A stretch of DNA of 8,372 nt. It comes from Actinobacteria bacterium 13_2_20CM_68_14 (GTDB taxonomy: Bacteria; Actinomycetota; Thermoleophilia; Gaiellales; Gaiellaceae). The translations under genes and the position numbers were made by a program. The DNA lies in assembly GCA_001914705.1 (NCBI GenBank), contig MNDB01000035.1, forward strand, positions 1 to 8,372. Reading direction: 5' to 3'. The notes beneath the pieces are model-generated. The model worked only from the letters and a program-made list of their open reading frames with translations. It ran no database searches and was not told where the DNA came from. Position 1 is the stretch's first letter, and each line of letters starts with the position of its first letter. Positions 1 through 5,450 of the stretch are shown one piece after another.

Positions 1-521
1 GCGTGACGACGAACACGACCATCTTCAAGGAGACGAAGGTCGAGGACGTGCTCCAGATGATGGATTACCTCACGAACGAGGTCGGGATCGACGGCATGCT
101 GGTCGCGCCGGGATACCAGTACTCGCAGATCGATCCGAACCTGACGATGACGCGCGCGGAGCACGAGCAGAAGTTCAAGATCATCAAGGCGGCCGCAAAG
201 AAGAGCAATTACCGCTGGCTCGCCAGCCCGGTCTACCAGGAGTTTCTCGCCGGGGAACGCAAGCTCGCCTGCGCACCGTGGGGCTCGATCACGCGCAACC
301 CGTACGGTTGGAAGGGCCCGTGCTACCTGCTCACCGACGGCATCTTCCCGACCTACGACGCGCTGCTCGAGGGAATCGAATGGGAGGAGTACGGGCCGGG
401 CAACGATCCACGCTGTGAGCATTGCGGGATCCACTCCGGCTTCGAGCCGTCTGCGGCGCTCGTCGCGGCCGACAGCCTCAAGGAAGGCGTCCGGAGCATG
501 GCTTGGACGCTGAAGGGCTAG
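1..521 (+). CDS. hpnH: Adenosylhopene synthase HpnH, C-terminal part (5' truncated by window edge)
   Basis: HpnH is a B12-binding-type radical SAM enzyme that joins a 5'-deoxyadenosyl group to diploptene, giving adenosylhopene, the first step of hopanoid side-chain synthesis. About 172 residues are visible. They cover the end of the radical SAM barrel (NTTIFK near residue 4, VGIDGMLVAPGYQYSQ near 27-42) and the C-terminal DUF3463-type region. The family's cysteine-rich signature is present: CAPWG at C90, GWKGPCYLL with C107, and CEHCGIHSGFE with C138 and C141. The reading frame is open through base 1, so the GTG at 3 is an internal Val and not a start. The N-terminal half, with the CxxxCxxC iron-sulfur motif, lies outside the window. 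The end overlaps the probable start of hpnG, which acts on the product. The family assignment is firm; the role is from knowledge of the family. Confidence 0.93.
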   Translation, partial: VTTNTTIFKETKVEDVLQMMDYLTNEVGIDGMLVAPGYQYSQIDPNLTMTRAEHEQKFKIIKAAAKKSNYRWLASPVYQEFLAGERKLACAPWGSITRNPYGWKGPCYLLTDGIFPTYDALLEGIEWEEYGPGNDPRCEHCGIHSGFEPSAALVAADSLKEGVRSMAWTLKG

Positions 522-1090
522 CGGGTGAGGGGCTCACGTTTGCTTGCGCTATGAGCGTGGAGGAGCGGATCGCGAGACGGCTCGGTCCGACCGTCCGCAT
601 CGGGCTCGGCGCTGCCAACGGTATTCCGCCTGAGGGACGGCTCGTGTCGTTTGGGATCGCGGGTGCGCTGAGGCCGGGCCTCGAGATCGGGACCGTGATC
701 GACGCGACCCGCGTCGTCGACGAGCGCGGCGAGGTGCTCTGGGAAGGCCCGCCGCTGGGGATCGAGTCGGCGCGGACCGGAACGATCCTGGGCGCGAGCC
801 GCATCATCGACGACCCTTCGGAGCGGGCCCGCCTGCACGAGTCGAGCGGTGCGGACGCGGTCGACATGGAGTCCGGTCCGCTCGCGCGCGCCGGCCGGCT
901 GGCCGGCTGCATCCGGGCGATCAGCGATGCGCCCGGCCGCGAGCTCGCCGGCCTCGCCGAAGGTGCGCGGCCGAACGGCGACGTCGATTACCTCGGCCTC
1001 GTCCGCGGCTTCCTGCGCTCGCCGCGCGAGACCACCCGTGCCGCCCGCGACGCCAGGGCAGCGTTGAAGCGGCTGGAGGCAGTGGCATGA
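503..1090 (+). CDS. hpnG: HpnG: adenosylhopane nucleosidase/phosphorylase (nucleoside phosphorylase fold)
   Basis: HpnG removes adenine from adenosylhopane to give (phospho)ribosylhopane, the step after HpnH. The protein has the MTAN/PNP fold. The strand SFGIAGAL is the glycine-rich loop that follows the first helix. DAVDMESGPLA holds the ribose-binding Met-Glu (E123 counted from TTG 503). RAISDAP holds the catalytic Asp (D142). The start is uncertain. ATG 551 gives 179 aa, but its purine-rich upstream stretch ends about 18 bases away, and that start would remove the first beta strand (LTFACAMSVEERIARR). TTG 503 keeps the strand, overlaps hpnH by 19 bases and has GGAG at 493-496 with a 6-base spacer, so I prefer it (195 aa). 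Even so, the protein is compact for this fold: the segment between GLGAAN and RLVSFG is very short. The end overlaps ispH by ATGA, implying translational coupling. Confidence 0.85.
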   Translation: MDAEGLAGEGLTFACAMSVEERIARRLGPTVRIGLGAANGIPPEGRLVSFGIAGALRPGLEIGTVIDATRVVDERGEVLWEGPPLGIESARTGTILGASRIIDDPSERARLHESSGADAVDMESGPLARAGRLAGCIRAISDAPGRELAGLAEGARPNGDVDYLGLVRGFLRSPRETTRAARDARAALKRLEAVA

Positions 1091-2019
1091 GCAAGCGCGT
1101 CCTGCTGGCCGCTCCGCGGTCGTTTTGCGCGGGCGTCGACCGCGCGATCGAGATCGTCGAGCGGCTGCTCGAGCAATACGGGCCCCCGGTCTACGTACGC
1201 CACCAGATCGTCCACAACGAGCACGTCGTCCGGCGGCTCGAGGCGCTCGGCGCAGTCTTCGTCGAGCACGAGGACGAGATTCCGCGCGGTGAGATCTGCG
1301 TGCTCTCGGCGCACGGTGTCGCGCCGGCGGTAAAGAAGAACGCCGAGCGCCTCGGTCTACGGGTCGTCGACGCGGTCTGCCCGCTCGTCTCGAAGGTCCA
1401 CGCGGAGGCCCGCCGCTACGCCGACAGTGGTCATCTCGTGGCACTCGTCGGACACGCCGACCACGTCGAGGTGATCGGGACCAGCGGCGAGCGGCCCGAT
1501 TCCACGGTTGTGATCGAGTCGCCCGATGACGCCGAGAAGCTGGATTCCGGCGGCAAGCCGATCGCGGTCATCACCCAGACGACCCTCTCGCTCGACGACG
1601 TCGCCTCGACGGTGGACGCGCTGGCGACGCGGTTCGGGGATCTGAGGCGCCCGGATGCGGACGACATCTGTTACGCGACGCAGAACCGCCAGGACGCGGT
1701 CAAGGAGATGGTCGCGCAGGGCGCGACGCAGATCCTCGTGATCGGCTCGGAGACGAGCTCGAACGCGCAGCGGCTCGTCGAGGTCGCAGGCCTGCACGGC
1801 GCCTCCGCGACGCTGATCGACGGGGAGCGCGAGCTGGATCACGGTCTGCTCGACGGTCACGGCACGATCGGCCTGACCGCCGGTGCTTCGACGCCCGAGG
1901 AGCTCGTCCAGGCCGTCGTCGCGCAGCTCGCGGCCGCCGGCTACGGCGAGCTCGCCGAGATCGAGGTCGCGCGCGAGGACGTCCACTTCCGTCTGCCGCG
2001 GGAGGTTGTCGCGACATGA
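1087..2019 (+). CDS. ispH: IspH: 4-hydroxy-3-methylbut-2-enyl diphosphate reductase
   Basis: IspH is the iron-sulfur enzyme of the last MEP-pathway step. It reductively dehydroxylates HMBPP to IPP and DMAPP in the cytosol. The 310-aa protein is full length and all key residues are visible. The three cluster cysteines are C14 (RSFCAGV), C98 (DAVCPLV) and C195 (DDICYATQNRQ). Substrate-binding histidines lie in IVHNEH (H43) and SAHGV (H76). The histidine and acid of GHADHVEVIGT are H126 and E128, the latter being the catalytic Glu. ITQTTLS holds the conserved Thr, and SSNAQRL holds the conserved Asn (N226). The proton-donor motif reads HVE where many homologues have HPE. The start is well supported: ATG 1087 overlaps the hpnG stop in ATGA, and GGAGG at 1075-1079 has a 7-base spacer. 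Its place behind hpnH-hpnG suggests a dedicated C5 supply for hopanoids, or simply co-regulation; a second ispH elsewhere cannot be judged from this window. Confidence 0.97.
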   Translation: MSKRVLLAAPRSFCAGVDRAIEIVERLLEQYGPPVYVRHQIVHNEHVVRRLEALGAVFVEHEDEIPRGEICVLSAHGVAPAVKKNAERLGLRVVDAVCPLVSKVHAEARRYADSGHLVALVGHADHVEVIGTSGERPDSTVVIESPDDAEKLDSGGKPIAVITQTTLSLDDVASTVDALATRFGDLRRPDADDICYATQNRQDAVKEMVAQGATQILVIGSETSSNAQRLVEVAGLHGASATLIDGERELDHGLLDGHGTIGLTAGASTPEELVQAVVAQLAAAGYGELAEIEVAREDVHFRLPREVVAT

Positions 2020-2104
2020 CCTCCACGCTACACGTCCGGTTTGGCTGGATTACTCGAGCCCGAGTGTCTGCGTTTGCTCAACGATCGCGGTCGAGGTGGC
2101 GGCC

Positions 2105-2452
2105 GTGACGTCGGTGGAGATCCCCTATTCGATCGCCTGTGCGCTGCCGTCGCTGACGGTCATCGACATCACCAACGACGTTTCGCATGAGCTCGCGCGT
2201 GACGGCCACAAGGATGGAATCGCCTACATCTCGCCCGCCGACGAGTTCGAGGACCTCGAGGACCTGCTCGAACGACTGGTGCCGCTCGGCATCGCCGACC
2301 GTGAGCGCCTCGTCCGGTTCCTGATCGGCCCGCGGACGGAGCAGATCCCGTTTCGCGACGCCGAGCTTTGCCTCGGCACCTGGCAGCGGGTGCTGCTGCT
2401 CGGCTTCGACGGTTCGTCACCGGGCGGCTGGACCCTGACGACCATCGGCTAG
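2105..2452 (+). CDS. YjbQ/UPF0047-like small protein, divergent or internally deleted
   Basis: This 115-aa protein resembles the YjbQ (UPF0047) family, whose members have been linked to side thiamine-phosphate synthase activity. The N-terminal strand-helix (LTVIDITNDVSHELARDG, then DGIAYISP) fits the family start. The C-terminal strands (EQIPFRDAELCLGTWQRVLLLGFDG, ending TTIG) fit its very typical end. Missing is the central core: no HTT(A)-type strand after ISP, no conserved Asn, and no NADAH-type histidine motif. ISPADE runs straight into FEDLEDLLERLVP. Family members usually have about 130-140 residues, so roughly 15-20 are absent. I chose GTG 2105 because GAGG at 2093-2096 lies 8 bases upstream; GTG 2096 and GTG 2114 are also in frame. 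It may be a non-catalytic relative, a lineage-specific short form, or a decaying gene. It probably belongs to the ispH transcript, 85 bases downstream of it. Confidence 0.72.
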   Translation: MTSVEIPYSIACALPSLTVIDITNDVSHELARDGHKDGIAYISPADEFEDLEDLLERLVPLGIADRERLVRFLIGPRTEQIPFRDAELCLGTWQRVLLLGFDGSSPGGWTLTTIG

Positions 2453-2466
2453 GCCGCTTCGCGGCC
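2452..2466 (+). terminator. GC hairpin after the YjbQ-like gene
   Basis: A perfect inverted repeat, GGCCGC-TTC-GCGGCC, begins at the last base of the stop codon. It sits at the end of the hopanoid/ispH gene run and before the next gene at 2510. There is no T tract, as is common in high-GC actinobacteria. It is a plausible terminator or mRNA-end stabiliser; termination is inferred from position only. Confidence 0.42.
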
Positions 2467-2497
2467 GGCCGACCTCTCCAGCCCTAGTCCCCCTGAG

Positions 2498-2503
2498 TAC
2501 CAT
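2498..2503 (+). promoter_or_regulatory. Candidate -10 element (TACCAT) for a leaderless transcript at 2510
   Basis: TACCAT fits the TAnnnT form of an actinobacterial -10 box. Six bases separate it from the A of ATG 2510, the spacing expected if transcription starts at the start codon itself. ATG 2510 has no Shine-Dalgarno sequence upstream, which fits a leaderless message. No good -35 is visible 17 bases upstream (CTCTCC), so the call rests on the -10 match, spacing and missing ribosome binding site. Confidence 0.35.
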
Positions 2504-2509
2504 CTATCC

Positions 2510-3169
2510 ATGGATCGGGCGCGTCGCCACCAGCGCCTTCTGTCCGGGCTTGCCTTCGGACTGCTCGCGCTCGTCGCGGAGCTCGTAGGCCGAAGCCTCA
2601 CCTACCGGCTGGACGTCGGTCGGCACGTCTCGTCGCCCGACTACGCGGGCGCGGACTACTACCCGTTCCTGCTCGCGGGGGTCAAGATCGGGATCGCGCT
2701 GCTGCTCGCCAGGCTTGCCTGGCGTTTTGCGCGCGCCCACGCCGCGGCGTGCGCTGCGCGTCGGCTGCTGGCCGCGGTGGGCTCGCGTCCTTCTCGCGTA
2801 CCGCGCGTTCGCGTCGTCTTCTCGCCGCGGCTCTGGCTGGGGTCGTTCCTCGCCACCTCGCTCTTCTACCTCGTCCAGACCGACGCCGAGCGCCTTTCGA
2901 GCGGGCAGTGGTCGCCGCTCTCGCCCTGGTTGCACACCTCGGCCCTGCCGGTCTTCGCTGTGCTCGCCGTGCTGGTCGCGGTTGTCTGGGGCGCGGTCGC
3001 CGGGTGGCTCGCCGACTACGAGCGGTTCGCCGAGGCAACAGTCGCCGATGCGCACCGCGCCGTTCGGGCGTCGCAGGCGCTTCCGGTTCGCCGGACGACC
3101 GACGCGCGCCCGCCGCGCCGCCTCTTCGGCCTCGCTTTCGAGAGCCGACCGCCTCCTCTGCCCGCGTAA
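2510..3169 (+). CDS. Four-helix membrane protein of unknown function
   Basis: I do not recognise this 219-aa protein. It has about four hydrophobic segments: residues 10-27, 51-73, 108-123 and 145-167. Between helices 1 and 2 is a polar, aromatic loop (LDVGRHVSSPDYAGADYYP). Between helices 2 and 3 is an Arg/Ala-rich stretch (residues 72-107) that should be cytoplasmic. After helix 4 comes a charged helix (ADYERFAEATVADAHRAVRA) and an Arg/Pro-rich tail. A loop before helix 4 carries His142 and several Trp residues (QWSPLSPWLHTS). There are no enzyme motifs. The start is ATG 2510, which lacks a ribosome binding site and may be leaderless. It lies 57 bases upstream of three closely packed genes ending in copC-copD and could belong to the same copper or respiratory-membrane unit, but only position supports that. 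Confidence 0.75.
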   Translation: MDRARRHQRLLSGLAFGLLALVAELVGRSLTYRLDVGRHVSSPDYAGADYYPFLLAGVKIGIALLLARLAWRFARAHAAACAARRLLAAVGSRPSRVPRVRVVFSPRLWLGSFLATSLFYLVQTDAERLSSGQWSPLSPWLHTSALPVFAVLAVLVAVVWGAVAGWLADYERFAEATVADAHRAVRASQALPVRRTTDARPPRRLFGLAFESRPPPLPA

Positions 3170-3226
3170 GTCCGCGCGCGCACGCCGCTCGCGGGCTCGT
3201 CGTGATATCGACCTCGCGGGAGGAAA

Positions 3227-3511
3227 ATGGAGTCTCATTTCGCAACCGAGGCGGTCGAGCACCTGCGGCGAAGATCGCTGCGCGCCGCGGCCGTCAATCT
3301 GATCGGCCCTCTGACGATGCTGGGGGGCGTCGCCTGGGCCTTCATCCAGCCCTACCGGCTGACGTTCCTGCACCCAGAGGGCCAAGGGTTCTGGTGGCTG
3401 CTCTCCCAGCCGCCGCTCTATGTCGTCCTGGTCGGCCTCGGCTTCGCCGTCTTCCTCGCCCCGGCGCTGATCCAGGACCTCGAAGAGACAGAGGATGCTC
3501 CCCGAAGCTGA
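3227..3511 (+). CDS. Small two-helix membrane protein upstream of the CopCD unit
   Basis: This 94-aa protein is not one I recognise. It starts with a charged cytoplasmic-type segment (AVEHLRRRSLRAAA), followed by membrane helices at about residues 22-41 (ending GVAWAFIQPYR) and 62-83 (PPLYVVLVGLGFAVFLAPAL). The short loop between them contains FLHPEGQGFWW, with one histidine. The tail is acidic (QDLEETED). ATG 3227 is convincing because GGGAGGAAA at 3216-3224 is the strongest ribosome binding site in this group. The gene overlaps the next by 17 bases in another frame, so the two are probably co-translated. Size and topology suggest a small subunit or accessory protein of a membrane complex. 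Function is unknown. Confidence 0.78.
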   Translation: MESHFATEAVEHLRRRSLRAAAVNLIGPLTMLGGVAWAFIQPYRLTFLHPEGQGFWWLLSQPPLYVVLVGLGFAVFLAPALIQDLEETEDAPRS

Positions 3512-4079
3512 GTTCGTCCATTGGTGGTTCGCCACCGGCTTCCTGATCATCGGGCTGCTGCTGTTCGCCGAGGCTCTGGTCGGCGAGACAGTCTGGCGAC
3601 GGCGGCCGTGGCGCGTCTATCTGTGGCCGTCGTTCCTGTTCCTGATGGGCGTGTTGATGTGGCCGGTGATGGTCTTCTACACGAACTCGACAATCCACAT
3701 GCTCGCGCACGGCTCGTGGGCTCAGGCGATGATGCTGGCCGGAGCGGCCGAGCTCGGTTTGGCCCGCGGAAAGCTGCGCAGTCCGTACTGGTCGCTGACG
3801 ACGGCCGGCGCCTTCCTCGTCTCGGCGGGGGCGATCCTCCTCCACGAGCAAAACGGCTGGTTCTACGCCCGGGCGGCGTTCCTCCACCACGTGATTGGCT
3901 GGACGTTCATCATCGGCGCGGTCTTCCCGCTCGCCAGGGCATTCAGGCCCGGCTCGGTCGCGGTTCGCACCGGGCTCGCACTCGTGTTCGTCGTCACTTC
4001 GGTCTTCCTCTACTCCGACCGTGACGTCGCGCCGATCTTCGGCCACCTGTCCCCGCTCGCCGGAGCCCCTCACCGATGA
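3495..4079 (+). CDS. Histidine-bearing six-helix membrane protein, coupled to CopCD
   Basis: This 194-aa integral membrane protein has about six helices: residues 8-30, 42-62, 74-92, 101-117, 127-149 and 156-174. I cannot assign it to a named family. Histidines sit at or near helix ends: H9 (VHWWF), H68 and H72 (STIHMLAHGSW), H117 (AILLHEQN), the pair H131-H132 (AFLHHVIGW), H184 and H193. Several Met residues (MGVLMWPVMV, AMMLAG) and aromatic residues lie close by. This pattern could bind heme or copper, but no ligand is proven. The start ATG 3495 lies inside the preceding gene, with a weak GAAGAG 7 bases upstream. The stop overlaps the copCD start in ATGA. Tight coupling to CopC-CopD suggests a role in copper uptake, copper delivery or assembly of a membrane metalloenzyme; this is inference from context. 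Confidence 0.8.
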   Translation: MLPEAEFVHWWFATGFLIIGLLLFAEALVGETVWRRRPWRVYLWPSFLFLMGVLMWPVMVFYTNSTIHMLAHGSWAQAMMLAGAAELGLARGKLRSPYWSLTTAGAFLVSAGAILLHEQNGWFYARAAFLHHVIGWTFIIGAVFPLARAFRPGSVAVRTGLALVFVVTSVFLYSDRDVAPIFGHLSPLAGAPHR

Positions 4080-5446
4080 TTTCCGCGAAAAATGCTGCGC
4101 ATTTTCCGCGGGGCTGGCTTGTCCCTTCGCTTCGCTCGGGAGTACTCGTGGGGATCGTTGCGGCGCTCGTCTTCCCGGCGTCGGCCTTCGCGCACGCGAA
4201 CCTCGACGGAACGTCGCCGAACTACAGGCAGCGGCTCCAGTCCGCCCCGCGGGCGGTCGTCCTGCACTTCGACCAATCGGTCCAGGCGGAGCCGAACGCG
4301 ATCGTGGTCAAGAACGAGTTCGGCAAGACCCTGTCCGCCACCGCGAGCGCGCACGGACAGACGGTCCGCGTTCCGCTCAAGCGTCTGCCACGCGGTCCCT
4401 ACACGGTGCGCTGGCACGTGCTCTCCGAGGACGGCCACGTCGTCTCCGGCGTCTTCACCTTCGGTGTCAGGGCCAACGCGCCGCCGCCGACCGAGGCTTA
4501 CGGATCCTCCGGGCCGACCACGACGGAGCACATCGTGCGCTGGGCGTACTTCCTCTCGCTCGCGCTGCTGCTGGGCGGGCTCGGCTTCAGGCTGCTGATC
4601 GGGCGGGAAGAGCTGCCGCCGGCCGCGGAGCGGCGCTTCTACGCGATCGTCGGCCTCGGCGTCGTCGCGACGCTCGAGGTTGGGATCCTCGCCTTCATCC
4701 TGCGGGCCGAGGACGCTCTGCAGCTGCCCTTCGTGCGCCTGCTCTACGGCGATCTCTCGTCGATCTCCAGCGGAACGCGTTTCGGCGTGGCCTTCATCGC
4801 GATGACGCTCGGCTACGCCCTCGTCGCAGCCTTCGTCTTCCTCGCATGGCTCACGGACCGCCGCTTCCTGCTCTGGCCCGCGCTCGTGCTTGGGATCGGC
4901 TTCGCGTCGGGCCTCTCGCTCTCCGGCCATTCGGCGGTCGACCCGGGCTCCTCGTGGCGCACCGAGCTGGCCGACTGGGCGCACCTGTCTGCGGCGGCGC
5001 TCTGGATCGGCGGGCTCGTGCAGCTCGCGTTCGTTGTCTTCCCGAAGGCTCCGGCGCTGCGGCGCACGGCCCTGCTGCGCTTCTCGCGGCTGGCAGGGGG
5101 ACTGATTGCGGTCGTGCTCGCCGCCGGCGTGTACCTGAGCATCGTCCGCCTGCCGCAGTTGAGCGACCTCTGGACGGTGGGCTACGGGCGGGTGCTGCTC
5201 GTCAAGCTCGGCCTGGTCGGGCTGGCGTTGACCTGGGGCGCGGTCCATCACTTCGTCGTTCGATCCCTCCGTACCGGCGGCGCGCGCGTAAACGAAGGGA
5301 CGATCTTCTCGCGGCTGCCGCGTAGCCTCGCCGGCGAGAGCGCGGTCGGGATGGCGATCCTGCTCGCCGCGGCGGTGCTCGTCGATTCCAAGCCACCTCC
5401 GCGTCCAACACCGATTGCACCGGTCGCGTCGCGCGTGGGACCCTAG
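4076..5446 (+). CDS. copCD: CopC-CopD fusion: periplasmic copper-binding domain plus copper-transport membrane domain
   Basis: This 456-aa protein fuses a CopC domain to a CopD domain, the YcnJ-type arrangement associated with copper import or handling. Residues 20-39 form a signal segment ending ASAFA, with predicted cleavage just before His40. A mature N-terminal His is the first ligand of the CopC Cu(II) site. The others fit D119 and H121 in VLSEDGHVVSG. CopC spans about 40-132, ending FTFGV. CopD follows with about eight helices from 153 to 437. Its typical features are GHSAV (H285), DWAHLSAAALWIGGL (H303), AVHHF (H391-H392) and SLAGESAVG (E421) before the last helix. The Met-rich Cu(I) motif of some CopC proteins is absent. 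ATG 4076 overlaps the previous stop in ATGA, with GGAG at 4062-4065. GTG 4148, with GGGAG 5 bases upstream, is an alternative but would shorten the signal peptide. The strength of a palindrome at 4083-4111 within the first codons is notable. Confidence 0.92.
   Translation: MISAKNAAHFPRGWLVPSLRSGVLVGIVAALVFPASAFAHANLDGTSPNYRQRLQSAPRAVVLHFDQSVQAEPNAIVVKNEFGKTLSATASAHGQTVRVPLKRLPRGPYTVRWHVLSEDGHVVSGVFTFGVRANAPPPTEAYGSSGPTTTEHIVRWAYFLSLALLLGGLGFRLLIGREELPPAAERRFYAIVGLGVVATLEVGILAFILRAEDALQLPFVRLLYGDLSSISSGTRFGVAFIAMTLGYALVAAFVFLAWLTDRRFLLWPALVLGIGFASGLSLSGHSAVDPGSSWRTELADWAHLSAAALWIGGLVQLAFVVFPKAPALRRTALLRFSRLAGGLIAVVLAAGVYLSIVRLPQLSDLWTVGYGRVLLVKLGLVGLALTWGAVHHFVVRSLRTGGARVNEGTIFSRLPRSLAGESAVGMAILLAAAVLVDSKPPPRPTPIAPVASRVGP
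4083..4111 (+). repeat. 13-bp imperfect palindrome in the first codons of copCD
   Basis: The arms are CCGCGAAAAATGC (4083-4095) and GCATTTTCCGCGG (4099-4111), separated by TGC. They pair at 12 of 13 positions; the exception is A4088 against C4106. The core is much more AT-rich than the surrounding coding sequence. The hairpin begins 4 bases after the copCD start codon. It could control coupled translation, act as a regulator-binding dyad, or be a repetitive palindrome inserted ahead of the signal peptide. Nothing here decides which. Confidence 0.6.
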
Positions 5447-5450
5447 ACCG

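Noticed and set aside
3..5. GTG 3 as the start of a 172-aa protein
   Set aside because: The sequence is the middle and C-terminus of HpnH and the frame is open to the window edge, so this is an internal Val codon.
518..1444. 308-aa minus-strand open frame opposite hpnG/ispH
   Set aside because: Extremely Arg/Pro-rich and without domains; it is the antisense shadow of two well-supported genes in high-GC DNA.
1883..2104. Longer N-terminus for the YjbQ-like protein starting inside ispH
   Set aside because: The extra residues up to 2019 are an Arg/Ser-rich shadow of ispH. GTG 2105 has a ribosome binding site and begins just before the conserved strand.
3188..3219. Repeated CTCGCGGG in the gap before the two-helix protein
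   Set aside because: An 8-base GC repeat is expected by chance at this composition, and the second copy is part of the ribosome binding region.
2504..3550. 348-aa minus-strand open frame opposite the membrane protein genes
   Set aside because: Composition is Arg/Gln/Glu/Pro shadow type with no motif. The plus strand has clear membrane helices, and a good ribosome binding site at 3216-3224.
4070..5251. 393-aa minus-strand open frame opposite copCD
   Set aside because: Long only because stop codons are rare in high GC. The plus strand encodes an unmistakable CopC-CopD protein.
3895..5325. 476-aa plus-strand frame overlapping the six-helix protein and copCD
   Set aside because: Arg/Ala-rich out-of-frame shadow crossing two real genes, with no domain.
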